Below, in pieces: positions 35,028 through 49,049 of a stretch of DNA of 64,000 nt. The notes below the pieces were generated by a model, which worked only from the letters and a program-made list of their open reading frames with translations, ran no database searches and had not been told where the DNA came from. Position 1 is the first letter of the stretch. Each line of letters begins with the position of its first letter. The position numbers and the translations under genes are program-made. This DNA is from Botryotinia globosa (lineage: Eukaryota; Ascomycota; Leotiomycetes; Helotiales; Sclerotiniaceae), in assembly GCA_014898425.1 (NCBI GenBank), contig RCSZ01000013.1:868001-932000 (forward strand), in the 5' to 3' direction.

Positions 35028-37038
35028 GGATGAGATATCAATGAGAGATGGGATACGAGTTATAGCGAGAGCTACTACGTCACATGAATGAACTGGGATG
35101 GAGTTTTGGAGTTTGGTAGATTAGACATTTGGGAATGACACCGGGACATTGATATTGATATGGATATCCTGCCACCAATCTTGTTAAGGGGGGAGGGAAG
35201 TTTCATCAGGACTTTCGGAATAAGATTGCCTGCCACCTCACTGAGGGCTTATGATAGAGAATGCATGAAGATTACATGTACAATTAAACATATAAAGCTT
35301 TAATTGAAATAAGTGTTAAAGGTTAAACAATACACGTTGAATCCCCAATATAAAACGAATTCATGCATACGAGTAAATGCAAGTTGGTTGATACATAGCA
35401 GGCTATAGCAGCAGACAAGTAATCAATCATCATCTGAAGCTTTACCCCACCAAGCCCCTCAATTATTGCATGATGCTTACATGTCGCTCACCGTATTGAA
35501 CAAGTGTTTCCAACCGTCAAATGGCTTTTGTCTTTGACTCTCGGACCAGCAATGTAATTTCTTGGTTCGACACCAATGGGAAGTTGCCTCTCGCCGTTTT
35601 TACTCCAGGGGGCGGATGCTGTCTTGCTTCGGACGTTCGTATATCTAGATACGTACGAAGCATACGTCGGGAATTGAGAGCGAGTACGAAGGATCGAATT
35701 GGGTAGATGGATATTGATCAATAAGTCAATAAACAGGTAGATGTGGGAAAGTAGACTTTGCTATTTCTACAAGTAGATACCTAGGTAGAGCAGAGATACG
35801 TATGTCAAGACAACTGCACGGGAGATATCTTGAGATGCCTGCTTGGCAATCGAATACAAGACTCGCTCACTGATGGTATGGTAAGAAGTTTGAAGTGATC
35901 AACCAATGATGGAAGAGATATTGCATCTGACTGAAAATCTAACGCGCGTCTGGTGGTGGTGGTGGTGGTGGTGGTGGTACAGGAGACTTGAGTACTGTAG
36001 AGATGTAGTTGTCATCGTAGACCTAGGTAATCTCATGTAACATTGTAGCCTCATCATTTCCAAGAACGGGAATGAGAAGTTATATGTTCGGAGGGTTGGT
36101 ACCATGTATGACCTACCTTGGTAGAGTCGGTGTGAGTCTGACCTTGAATGACCCTGCTTGCATGGGGGTTGATTCAACGTGGTTGGAACAGGAAAAGGGG
36201 GAAAGGGGGAAGGTTAAGAAGCTACCCAGTCCAGTATTAGACACTTTGGCTGGATGTTAATGCTCCTGAGGAACAACGAATGGATGAACAGAACACGAAT
36301 AGAGGAACGGATGACTTGGAAAGCAGAGAAATTGTCCCTATCCTATCGACACCGACTTCTTCCAATTCACAGCCACCTGGATTTTTCTCGTACCTGTTAC
36401 CTATCCTACCTATCTTGTAGGAATAAATAATTCGGAATAGTTACATGCTGCTTTTAATCCTGAATATATGAATATATGAATATATGAATATATACGTGGA
36501 CTGCCCAGATGTATGTGAGCATTTGAAGCTATTTATATATATATATATATATACATATATACATATATAATAAGTGCCCAGGTAGATCCATTCATTACCA
36601 ATTTACCATCTCTTTCCTTTCTCTCCTAATCGTAAAATTCACTCCCATCAAGTCTCACACTGTGTCACACATCTCACCTCCCATCCCCTCTTTCCCCTTT
36701 CTACCTATCAAATCCTTCTTCAGCATTCTATTTTAAAGCGGCGAGTACCGAATAAGATCGCTTCGCCTCCTGCAGTTACGGCCGGCCCACATTCAAACTT
36801 CGTGACATCGTCCTTTCCCATTTACTACGACCACGATCACCAATTCTTTTGACAAAACAACAACACACCTTCTTCTCTTTCAACCATCTTCTTTTTTATC
36901 AACCACGAATTAACAACGTCGTGAATCTTACTTTAATACAAAACTCCATCATTCTCGAGATCTTAATTATCACGAGAACTAACTCACCGCCATATTCCAC
37001 AACTCTTTTATTTGACTTGACGTCTTAATTTATCAACC
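35028..37038. other. Spacer and actin promoter region
   Basis: No gene seen. It contains a TACCTAGGTA palindrome (35778-35787), a (GGT)n tract at 35951-35978, TGAATATA repeats near 36,465-36,495 and an AT dinucleotide run near 36,535. The final 450 nt are strongly pyrimidine-rich (CT blocks about 36,605-36,720), a common feature of strong fungal promoters, and probably contain the actin promoter and 5' UTR. Confidence 0.6.
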
Positions 37039-38666
<1,628 letters not shown>

Positions 38667-39388
38667 GGTATGCAATTATCCCTGGTTCCTATGATGATGA
38701 GCCTACGCTAATCGTCAATATTATAGCGTATCACGGTCGATTTGTGTTTACATCACGAACTTCACGAATTTGATCCAAAAGAAGATACGAACAAAACAAC
38801 AAATCCCAGTGTTTTGTTTCGCCGCGAAGTGTTGTTCCGAAAAGTTCTGGTAGCGATTGAGCGACTGGGTGGACTCTTTCGAAGCAACGGATGGGCTTTG
38901 ATCTAGCTGACTGTTTGCTTGGACGAGGAATTCGAAATGTCGTATCAATCATACAAAGCTTTTTTCTTACTTTTTAGTGGTGACAACTTCTTCATGTGTT
39001 TTTGAGCTGCACCATTTTTTTTGTTCTTCATTCATAGCGCGAGAAAGTTTCTTCTCTAGAGAATCAAATTAAAAGGTAGTACACTGATTTATAATTGAGT
39101 GCACTGAGGCACTGAGAGAATGTGACTTTATGCGTGTGGTGATGGTATGATGTTGTGTGACTTGGAATGTTCATGATAGATGGTAAATAGATTATGCCTG
39201 CCCTTGAGATAATTTTTAAATGGTTAATTCGTCCCTTATCTCAAATGCTTGCCTAGCTCTGCATCGCCCAAGATTCCTTAGCTGCACCTTGCAGAGCGAG
39301 TACTACTTCGCTAATGCATTCCTTTCCCCTTGTTCATATCCAAACGGCACGACTTCACTTCAATGATTTGTACAAACGTAACTGTCAT
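38667..39388. other. Spacer between actin and the 2EXR gene (convergent 3' ends)
   Basis: The two genes converge here, so this is mostly 3' UTR sequence. No other gene seen. Confidence 0.6.
38668..38726 (+). other. Putative 3' UTR intron of actin
   Basis: One base after the TAA stop, GTATGC opens a 59-nt segment ending TTATAG, with a CTAAT branch-like site (near 38,707) about 15 nt before the end. Size and signals match the coding introns of this window. It would place an exon junction about 1 nt after the stop, too close to trigger decay. Confidence 0.55.
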
Positions 39389-40360
39389 TCATTCTCGGAG
39401 CACCTTGTGTGTCCTATAACTTACATTATTCATAACCATTCTTTCGCTCTCCAATCTCAAAGCCATCTGTTGTCTTCTTGTGATGGCCATGGGATCTGGT
39501 ACAAGTTTAGGCTTGGGCAGGAGCTTCGACCATGGCATAGTCGTCTCGCAATCCTCTTCGTATTCTGCTATGATGGTCCTGTCTGCGTATTGGTTAATAT
39601 TTGCGTAGTATTGGTCAATCGGTGACGATGGGGAGCATGGTAGTCCTAGAGAAGATGATGATTGTGGAGGGGGCGTTGAGCGAGGTCTTGGTCGCGCAGA
39701 GCTAAGTTGGAAGGTGAGGTAGAGGATTGTGGATGGGGAGGTGAGAGAATACATCCACATGTATCCATCGAGAGATGGAATGATAGCGGCCCTGGGAGGT
39801 AAGACACGGAAAGATTTTGAGGATCGTCTGGAGTTCAACAATGCTGGATCGATGGAGATTTCGAGGGCGAGAGTGGAAATTTGGGAAAGGAGCCAGCCAT
39901 AGAAGGGCTCGGTGCGTAAAAGATCTTCAGACATTCGGTTGCTGATTGGGAGAAAGAGTGTATCGAGACAACGATGAATATAGAAAGGTCTGTTGCGGAA
40001 CGTCTGGACAACATATTCGTCGAGGCAGATGAGACGACTTTCTTGAGTCGTGAAAAGAAGGGCTGGAGGCGGTCTGCGTCGGGGATATTGCGCTTCTTGT
40101 TCATCTGCAAGGGGAAACTGTTAGTTGACTGTAATAAATATGCATATTTGACAAGTAAAATTGGTAAGCACACCATTGGGAAAATCTAAGGAGGGTTCTA
40201 AGACGCGAGGTAGGATGGCTAAGTGCCATATCTTGTAGCGCAGTTCTGTGGGAATACTGGGGAATAGATGGAATTGGGTGAGTGTAGGTGAGAATGGGTC
40301 ATCATGATCTCCTTGGTGAATATCACTGCTTGAATACAATCGTGGGAGTAAGTTGTGCAT
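39389..40360 (-). CDS. 2EXR-domain protein, function unknown
   Basis: Two exons, 40174-40360 and 39389-40104, with a 69-nt intron (GTGTGC...TTGCAG), giving 300 residues. Residues about 28-50 read TLTQFHLFPSIPTELRYKIWHLA, the hallmark of the fungal 2EXR domain (named for its conserved EXR motif). The downstream segments that belong to the domain continue across the splice: PPPALLFTTQESRLICLDEY and, near residue 115, DTLFLPISNRMSEDLL. The middle is Ser/Pro-rich and the C-terminus basic. No biochemical role is established for this family, which is expanded in Leotiomycetes and other Pezizomycotina; F-box-like roles have been suggested only from similarity of the first helix. It is divergent from SEC8, with 292 nt between the two starts. 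Confidence 0.82.
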
Positions 40361-40652
40361 TTCTGAGGCTTATTTTACTGTGTTGTTATTCTAATAAGGA
40401 GGCGTGGTGTGATTATTGTCGCCGTATCGTAGAACCTGGAGTATATAGGTAGGTATCCATATCAAATATAACTTGATGTTCACACTCGCTTAATTACTAA
40501 TCCCACGCGGTGTCTTGAAGCTACGGCCGAGCTTCAGCGTAATAATGCGTGTCTCGAAACCCAAGTAATCTCCAAGGCTCTATAATTTATAGCACATCTG
40601 CGAATGGTGTGAAACAAATCGGAAAAGTAATGCGATTTCATTAATATAGGAT
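40361..40652. promoter_or_regulatory. Shared divergent promoter of the 2EXR gene and SEC8
   Basis: The 292 nt between two divergent start codons must contain both promoters. I see no clear TATA box or named operator. Confidence 0.5.
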
Positions 40653-43600
40653 ATGTCAGGAAGAGGATATGGTGGTCTCGGGGCCGACCCTTACATGAAC
40701 GGCAATTCTACTGGATATGCGAATGGGAATGGGAATGGAAATGGGAATGGATATGGAAATGGCAGCTGGAATGGGAATGCAAATACAAATGCAAGTGCCT
40801 ATCCGGGACAAACAACTGAAGCTGGAGACTATGATCCCTACGGCTCCGGCATTGATCGATATGCCACTCCACCCCCTATACCAGAAGGACTTCGAACACC
40901 ATCACCTTCCATGCCTCGAACACCTCGATCGAGAGGTCTTTCACGACCGAGAGAACCAGCTGGCAGACCAAAGTTAGAGGAAACCAATGCGGAGAAACAG
41001 ATTGGGGAAGTGTTAGAACATATCAAGACGGAATGGCCTGCGTTGTGTCAGAATGAAAGTGTGCCAGTACAATTGGCATTGCAGCTTCTAGACACGAGTT
41101 CAGTTGGCAAGGCTCATGAATATGCGCAATTTCAACAATCGATGCAATATTTACAAGACTCTTTGAAGAACATCGTACATGAACATCATCAGGGATTCAA
41201 CAGTTCGATTGGTACTTTTCATAAGATTCAAACGAGTATTCAGACATCGCAGAAGAGGGTACGAACGTTGAAGGATTCGCTCGCACAATCGAAAGCTAAT
41301 CTCTCGACTACCGATCCCGAATTGAGGAAACTAGGCGCGGCTTCGACAACTTATGATGAATTGTTACATACGCTCTCGGAGGTGGAGGAGTTACGGCTGG
41401 TTCCGGATCAATTAGAAGCACGGATTTCAGAGAAAAGATTCTTGACTGCGGTAGATGTTTTGCAGGATGCGCTAAGGAGAATTCGATCGCCCGAGTTGGA
41501 TGATATTGGAGCTCTGAGTGAACTGAGGACTTATCTCGCAAATCAGGAAACGGCCTTGACGGATATATTGATCGAGGAACTTCATGATCATTTGTATCTG
41601 AAGTCGCCTTACTGCCAGGAGAGATGGCAGATGCTGGCCAAGACTCAAGCTGGTGCTGCGAAGGAGAAGTTTGAGAGTTCAATCACAGTGAGGCCATTTT
41701 TTGAGGTTCTTGATACGATGGATTTGGCGGAGCCGATGGTAGAAGACGCGTCGAGAAACCCAGAAGCGGATACTTTCTATTATGTGGAACTATTGACAGA
41801 GGCATTGAATAAGCTGGGCCGTTTGGATATTGCCGTGAATACTATCAAACAGAGACTTCCTGTCGAGCTATTTGGTATCGTCAATGAGACTAATAGCGAA
41901 GTCGATCAAAAACATCCAAGCTCTTTACGTGGTGGACTCGCATCTACACAAGGAAACCAAACGTTCTCTAGTCGAGAGAATACGATTCGTACCGATGTCA
42001 TCTGTGATCTATTATGGACGTTATACGCGAAGTTTGAGTCTATTGCCGAGGGTCATCGTGTATTTCATGATGTGGTAAAAGCTATTACTAAAAGAGAAGG
42101 CATGAGGAATTCGGTCATACTTCTTGGTGGTTTCAGGGAATTATGGAATCTATACCAGAACGAAATTCGCTCCTTGTTGCATAATTATGTCACTACAGAT
42201 GCAGATGTCTATCAATTCGATTCTCCCAGACCTGGTGCGTCAAAATCGTCCAAGTTAGAGAAGCTTTTCAGATTTTCGGATGCGGATGCTAAGTCTGTCT
42301 CTATGACGACTGAATATGACGACCTAGAGAACATCATTAGAGCAGCTGTACCGGGTCTTATGTCGAGCTCGAGGAAATCAGGTGCCGATGGTAAGAAAGC
42401 AAAATCTCTCTTGGAGAATTCCGTCGGCAGAAATGGAACGAAACGTTTGACTGGTTCTGCTTTCGATGCTAAAACGGGTGGTATGGGAACCCACAAGTCT
42501 TTGGTAGAGCCAAGTGTGTTCAATATGAGCCTGCTGTTGCCTCCTACTTTGAGCTTCTTACAGAGATTAAAGGCCATTGTTCCACCTGGTTCGGATTTGG
42601 TCACAAGTACTTTGACGTCGTTCTTGGATAACTTTCTTGTCAACGTCTTTCTACCTCAACTTGATGAGACTCTAGGTAAGCTTAGTGATTCGGTATTTGA
42701 GGAGACAGATGCATTCCAACAAGATGCACAATGGGCAAGAGTTGCCAGGCGACCTGTGTTCAAAGGCACAGCTGCTTTCTTCACATTAATCACAGCTTTC
42801 TGCAGGATGTTGGATACGATTCCACACGATCAAGCATTGAGTCAACTTATCATCACGCAAATGATGAGATATTATGATAGATGCTATGACTGGTTCAAAT
42901 CGCTCGTATCTCGAGTTCGAGATTCCGAAGGGTCGACATTGAAGCTGTCTGCACTGCTTGCTAGTGAATCTGGTGATATTCACGATACTATGCAGAAAAT
43001 ATGGACAAGTGAAGAAGTTGATTATCAGTTACTAGACAAGGAAACTGGTCTTTTGATTCTACAGACAAATGAGAATCCCCTTGAGGCGGATGATATTATT
43101 TCGGATCGGGAAACTATCTCGTCTCTTTGCGTTTTATACACCAGTATGAAATGGCTAGCTATCAAAATCGGTCAGCTAAGACATATCACGAGGAATGATG
43201 CAGATTCATCTCGTACACCATCAATGCAGAAACCACCGCATAGACGCTGGACTTTACTGAATGATCCCACGAGAGCACAAGATGAACAGGTCGTAGTTTA
43301 TCTTCCTATGACGCAAGAGACTGTTGTGTAAGTTTTTTTCCCTTTCATGCTTCGTTTCACGGCTAATGTGATGTGCAGCGCATTTGATTCAATCGTTTCC
43401 TCGTTCCAAGAACTCGCCGCTACCGTACTCCTAACCCTGCACATGGAAACACGCATTCAAATCCTCCACTCCCTATCACGCGTTCTTTCGCCCTCCTCGG
43501 GATCGAATACTTATCCATATATTATTTCTCAGCCCGTCTCAGACCCTGACCCAACTATTCTTTCTCTCAACGCAGATTTAGTGGCGTATGATGAAACGAT

Positions 43601-44063
43601 AGTGAAGTTCTTGAGGGAGAAAGAAATCAACTTTGTGAGAAAGGGACTGGGATTGTTGATTGATACATTCATGGTCGATAACGCGCCGAAGATCCAAAGG
43701 ATCAATAAAGAGGGAGGGAAGAGAATGAGACTAAACGTACTAGTGCTGCAGCAAAACTTGAAGGGTGTAGAAGATGGCGTGGGATTGATTAGGAGCGGAA
43801 GATATTGGGGATTGTTTGAAGAGGGGCCTGATGGGATTGTGGGCTGGGCGAAGGAGAAGGGCGGTGCAAATGCCGGTAATGCGAGTGGAGATGGGGTGGG
43901 TGACGATCAGGAGATTAAGTTTACTTATGATGAGTTGAAGGGGTTGGTTGAGTTGTACTTTAGTGAACAGTTGGGAAGTAACGAGAGGGGAATCACGACA
44001 GTGGCTAAGAGGGGAATGGGAGAGTGTATGTTGCAGTTGAGTGAGCATATGTGGCAGAGCTAA
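40653..44063 (+). CDS. SEC8: Exocyst complex component Sec8
   Basis: Two exons, 40653-43327 and 43379-44063, with a 51-nt intron (GTAAGT...TGCAG) and correct phase, giving 1,119 residues. A low-complexity Asn/Gly N-terminus (NGNGNGNG type) and a Pro/Arg stretch precede the Sec8 exocyst domain (about residues 115-260: IKTEWPALCQNESVPVQLAL, QQSMQYLQDSLKNIVHEHHQGFNSSIGTFH). Long helical regions follow to the C-terminus, as in other CATCHR tethers. Sec8 is one of eight exocyst subunits that tether post-Golgi vesicles to the plasma membrane at hyphal tips, under Rab Sec4 and Rho control. Together with TRS120 at the left edge, it represents two different secretory tethers in the same window; that is coincidence as far as the sequence shows. 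Confidence 0.95.
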
Positions 44064-45170
44064 GTGGGGCTGGAAATGTCGAAAGAGAAGAGAGGAGAGG
44101 AGGAAGGAAGGAAGGAAGGAAGGACATAAAGGTGGAATCAGTTAAGCTTACATCAAAATCCTTGGGATAGGGTAATGAATAAATGGGAGGATGGATGGAT
44201 GGATTGATATGTATTTGGCGCGGAGTTCTTGGAGTGATGGATGAATTTGACCAGATGAAAGGGGATTGTTGGGCAGTTGAGGAAATGTATGGTATGGTCT
44301 TGGGACTTTGGTGTTGTTGATCGCTAGGTGTCTATTTATAGTTGATGGTGGTAATTGAGAAGACTATGGAAATCATATCTAGATGTCTGGTATGAGTTTA
44401 TCGAGTGCTCGTCAATCAGGGTGTCGAGAGGTTCGATTCTTCTCTCTGAGATGGAAGAGAACTAACTTTGTAGATTTAAGATTGAGTGATGGTGATGGTG
44501 ATGGTGATGGTGATGGATACCACTTCTGACAATGGTATGTTGTTGATTTGTATGCCTTGGTACAAGAGGGACTACAGAGTCACAGTTGAGCTTTTGATGA
44601 TTGAACAAAATGGTTTCTGGTGCACACTACGGATTCTCGGTATGGATGGAACATTGGTATGGAACATTACTACGAGGGATTTTATCAAGGTCTTTCAATC
44701 TAAATTATTGACAGGACATGGGCTGTAATATCAATTAGATAATATATGAAATATAACATGACTTCAATTCCATCGCATAATAACATAACCTTGGAACTCC
44801 TGGACAATATCGTAAAGTCGAATAGGAAAGGAAATCACGTGATTCCCCTCTCGTGCAATTTATTATTATCTATATATTAAATAATTTGAAAATCTCCTGA
44901 AAGAATTATAAGGTCACAATTCCATTCATCAAATCAAGTACGAGTATAATTAACTAGAATAATTATAAGATATTTGATAAAATTCAAGATTAATTACTTA
45001 ATTACTCTTCCCTACCCGGCCCCCACCACATCACATGATTCACATCACATCCCAAAGTTAGCCAAGTCTTCTTAAAAAGTTCTCACACTTTCTATTTATT
45101 CCTACCCTTACCTCGTCTCATATCTTTGAATTGAAGGATTCGCATACAATTGGAGCTCCTGAATACGAGA
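44064..45170. other. Intergenic spacer
   Basis: SEC8 3' region with GGAA and GGTGAT short repeats, then the ELP5 upstream region, AT-rich between about 44,860 and 45,000. No gene supported. Confidence 0.55.
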
Positions 45171-46641
45171 ATGGCGCCCTCACCCCTCCAACAGAGAAGA
45201 ACGCATAATACGCTACTTTTTCAGAAATTGCTGAATTTGAGAGATGGAGCTAGTCCGCTGACGTTGGTGTTGGATACGTTGGAGCAGAGTGGGAGGTTGG
45301 TTGTGAGGGAGTTTTGGAGGAGGGCTTTGGTGAGTTGGGGGGGTTTGTTTGTTTGTTTGTTTGTTTGTTTTCTTTTTGTTTCTTTTTTGGGGGAGGGGAT
45401 TTGGTTTGGGGGAGGGAGAGAGGGGAGAGAGCGAAGGGGGGGGAAGAACTTGGACTTGGAAAGTTGTATAAGGAGAATGGGGTTAGGATTGGGATGATGA
45501 GGAGTGAAATGAGTTGAATAGGATGATGGATGCTGTGTACGAGTAGTTCTCGTATTGTATGGAAAATTTATGCTGGATTAATGATCACGTGGATGGCTGA
45601 GTCGTCATATTACCTGATAGATTATTTTTGCATTTTGTTTTCTTATATGTCTTCAGCTATACTGACCAAACATACAGATATCCAAATCAAAAGTCATCTT
45701 TATATCATTCTCCACTCTCCAGAAACGTTTACCATTTACTCCGGATGTTTTTGTCTCGGCTCACAGTAAACCACTTGCTCAACTTCGTCGAGAAATCGTA
45801 GCACATTTACCTTCGCCTACAGCTCCTCTTTCAGCTTCTCAACAAAGTATGTTTCTCTTCTCTTCTGGTATGGACAATGTGTGAATCAAGGAGCTGATCT
45901 CATCCAGAAATCCTCCTCATAATCGATAATCTCCATCCCCTCACAGCTCATCCAGAGCACCTCTCCCCTTTCCTCTCTTCCCTAATTATCCACCCCACAA
46001 TCTCCCTGCTCTGTACCCATCACCTCGACATTCCTCTTCCATCCTCAACAACAAATCCCTACATCCCCACTCCCCTCACAACTCTCCTCTTCCTCGCCAC
46101 CGCCATCATCACCCCCCAGAACTTCACCCACGAATTAGCACGTAAACGAGCGCGCGACAAGTCAGCACGCGAACCTGAATTCGGCACCGCAGAAGGAAAA
46201 GAAGGTGTACTTATGGGTTTTGGCAATAATGCTAGTGTCACCAGTGATGCGAAAAACGGGGAAATAGTCCTAATCCTCGAACTGCGACGGAAATCCGGGA
46301 GAGGAACCCGTGAAACTTTCATCTACACACCGCCTTCACATCATACCACATCTCCCACGACGAAAGATATAGGAAGTATTCAACTTCTCGATGAGCATCC
46401 CGCATTCGCGGTTCCGGATATGTCGGATGTTTCAATGGGGAAGGATGAGGAGGAGGGAATGGAGGGCGATGTAACATTTTCCCTCGGATTGACGGAGAAA
46501 CAGAAGAGGGATAGGGAGAATGTTGTACTGCCGTATTTCGATGCGCAGAAAGAGGGGGGCATTGGGAGTGGTGGAAAGATTCTCTATGAGATGGGGGCGG
46601 AGGATAGAGAAGATTTTGATGATGAGGAGGATGAGATTTAG
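45171..46641 (+). CDS. ELP5: Elongator complex subunit Elp5
   Basis: Three exons: 45171-45329, 45678-45846 and 45908-46641, giving 353 residues with phases intact. The N-terminus MAPSPLQQRRTHNTLLFQKLLNLRD, then SPLTLVLDTLEQSGRLVVREF and, after the first splice, SKSKVIFISFSTLQ, represent the RecA-like fold of Elp5. The C-terminus has DVTFSLGLTEKQKRDRENVVLPYFDAQ and an acidic tail, conserved in fungal Elp5. Elongator carries out wobble-uridine modification (cm5U) in tRNA; the Elp4-5-6 ring binds tRNA and helps its release. The first intron (348 nt, 45330-45677) is far longer than any other here and contains a (GTTT)n repeat; no missing coding piece is evident. Confidence 0.9.
45344..45371. repeat. 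(GTTT)n repeat inside ELP5 intron 1
   Basis: About six GTTT units following a G run within the unusually long first intron. Confidence 0.9.
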
Positions 46642-47220
46642 GGGGGAGGGAAGCAGGTTTAATTTCCCGCTTATTTGGAGGGGCATTTGGATGATGATGT
46701 CATGTCTGGAATAAAAAGATCTTTGAGATTGAGATTTTCTTGATAGGATGGGACAATAGAAGTTGCTACCCTCGGATTCTTGGGATTCTGTGTAGGTAGC
46801 TAGTGTCTGGAGGAGAACTAGTAACTCCAGGATTGATTGATCGATGAACGACACTCGATAGGTATGGCCAGTAAAATAAAATACCTACAAAAACATAGCT
46901 CATGTTCAAAAATGCTTGTGTAGAGTTGTGTTGATAGTTGATTATATATCATGTTATGTCATGTCATGGTTCAATGGTTCAATGTTTTAATGTTTTAATG
47001 ATTGAATAATATCATAAAATATAATATAACACAATCCTATCTTAATCTATTCTATCCTATGCTATCCATGAGCTTAAAAGAATCATGTTATTATATGTTA
47101 TAACTTATTAATCTTTTTTTAGAATCTTGAGATATATTGATGGGTAGATAGGTAGGTAGGTAGGTAGATAGAGAGGGAGGTTGTTGTGTATACTAAGTTC
47201 TCTCTATATAGTGGTGAAGG

Positions 47221-47550
47221 ATCTGATCTGATCTGATCTGATCTAGGGTCTTGTAATTGGAGGTTGGAGGTTGGAGGTTGGAGGTTGCAGATTGGAGAGT
47301 GAAGATTGGAAGGTAGAGAGTAGGCGAGTAGGTGAGTAGGTGAGTAGATGAGTAGGTGAGTAGATGAGTAGATGAGTAGGTGAGTAAATGAGTAGGTGAA
47401 TAGATGAGTAGGTGAGTAGATGAGTAGATGAATAGATGAGTAAATGAATAAATGAATAGATAAATAAATGAATAAATAAATAAATAAATATATAAATAGA
47501 TAAATAAATAAATAAATAAGTGAGTGAATAGATAAGTAGAATTATATTTC
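47221..47550. repeat. Compound tandem repeats (GATCT, GGAGGTT, GTGAGTAGATGA, AAAT)
   Basis: Adjacent blocks: five GATCT units near 47,221-47,245; four GGAGGTT units near 47,257-47,286; degenerate GTGAGTAG(A/G)T units to about 47,450; then AAATAAAT-type repeats. Confidence 0.85.
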
Positions 47551-47580
47551 TTTTTATTCTATATAAATATTTTTTAATAA

Positions 47581-47660
47581 GAATATAAGAATATAAGAAT
47601 ATAAGAATATAAGAATATAAGAATATAAGAATATAAGAATATAAGAATATAAGAATATAA
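47581..47660. repeat. (AATATAAG)n, ten copies
   Basis: Ten perfect or near-perfect 8-nt units. Confidence 0.95.
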
Positions 47661-47993
47661 AATATCAAGATTTGTTTGAGCTAGTAATAAGGTTTGAGGG
47701 GTTGTGGGTGATTGAATGGGATTTGGGATTCGGGATTTGGGATTCGGGGGATAGATTCTCTGTGATGGAGGGGGTGGGATTTGATGGAATGGGTTATAGG
47801 AGTGCAATGGATTGAAAAGATTCTTTTGATGATGGGATGGTTGTGGAAGGTAGGGGAGGGGGCGGAGGTGGAGAGGAGAGGAGAGGAATGGGAAATGGGA
47901 AGAGGAGGAGTGTGGAGGAGATAGGACGGATAGACGTTGATGGAAGGGCGGCAGCGGGGTCTAGTATATGAGTGAGTATGAGTATGTGTTTGC

Positions 47994-48195
47994 TTTATTT
48001 TTATTTTTATTTTTATTTTTATTTTTATTTTTATTTTTATTTTTATTTTTATTTTTATTTTTATTTTTATTTTTATTTTTATTTTTATTTTTATTTTTAT
48101 TTTTATTTTTATTTTTATTTTTATTTTTATTTTTATTTTTATTTTTATTTTTATTTTTATTTTTATTTTTATTTTTATTTTTATTTTTATTTTTA

Positions 48196-48230
<35 letters not shown>

Positions 48231-48243
48231 TTTATTTTTATTA
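47994..48243. repeat. (TTTTTA)n microsatellite with inner (ATT)n
   Basis: About 205 nt of uninterrupted TTTTTA hexanucleotides (roughly 34 copies), then nine or so ATT units and a short return to TTTTTA. Very long and pure for a microsatellite, so recent expansion is likely. Confidence 0.95.
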
Positions 48244-48991
48244 TAATATTTTATACTATATTATGTTATGATTTTTTATAGATGTGAAGTTTATATACCT
48301 AGGTAGGTAGATTTGAGTTCAATATAGATGTGGGTTTCATATGAATACAAATTCGATCTGGTTTTTTTATAAAGTATAGCATTTATGTATGTATGAATGT
48401 ATATATGTATATACGTATATGTATATGTATACTCTATATATACCTATAAAGTTTACAAATGTGAGTTTTCACAACTTATATATCAGGATATATTGTACAA
48501 TCAAATCGAAATAGTAATTACATCACACAAACATGTATGAGATGGTCGTGGAGTATTTCATTAAAAAAGAATCTATGGGGGATATATTGGATTACGGAGT
48601 CTGGGTGAATGTGGTTTGGTGAGGGGGAGGGAATGAGGGAAGGGAGAGAGCGGAGGAGGGAGGGAGATTCAAGGAAGGGGTGGGAAGTTGGAGGAATGGA
48701 ATGGGAAGGGAGGGAGAGAGAAGGAATGATGTATCAATATCGTATCGAAAAATGAGAGAACACAAAAAATAGACAGAAAGGAGGGAAAAAAACACAGCGA
48801 GGAATAAAAACCACACACTGAGAACATACCATACCAAAAACTCCAGCGTATCAAAAACCTCAGAGACCAAGGGATTTTTTATAATGAGATCCGCACCAAC
48901 TTCCCCCTTTTTCCCCAGATACCGACAGGGTACCTTAACGATTTACCCAAATCTGATCATTCCATCAATCCATGCATGTACGTATGTAAAT

Positions 48992-49049
48992 CATTCACGA
49001 CGACTGAAGACCTAGTCGTTCATTCACGACGACTGAAGACCTAGTCGTT
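48992..49049. repeat. Perfect 29-nt tandem duplication containing a hairpin
   Basis: Two identical 29-nt units. Each contains ACGACT-gaagacct-AGTCGT, a 6-bp stem with an 8-nt loop. Three CAAACATTT-like units follow directly (49050-49078). Confidence 0.95.

Noticed and set aside
44400..44450. GGTTCGATTC resembling a tRNA T-arm
   Set aside because: No matching acceptor, D or anticodon arms could be laid out around it.
47968..48271. LFLF/YFYF open frames
   Set aside because: Direct products of the TTTTTA array.
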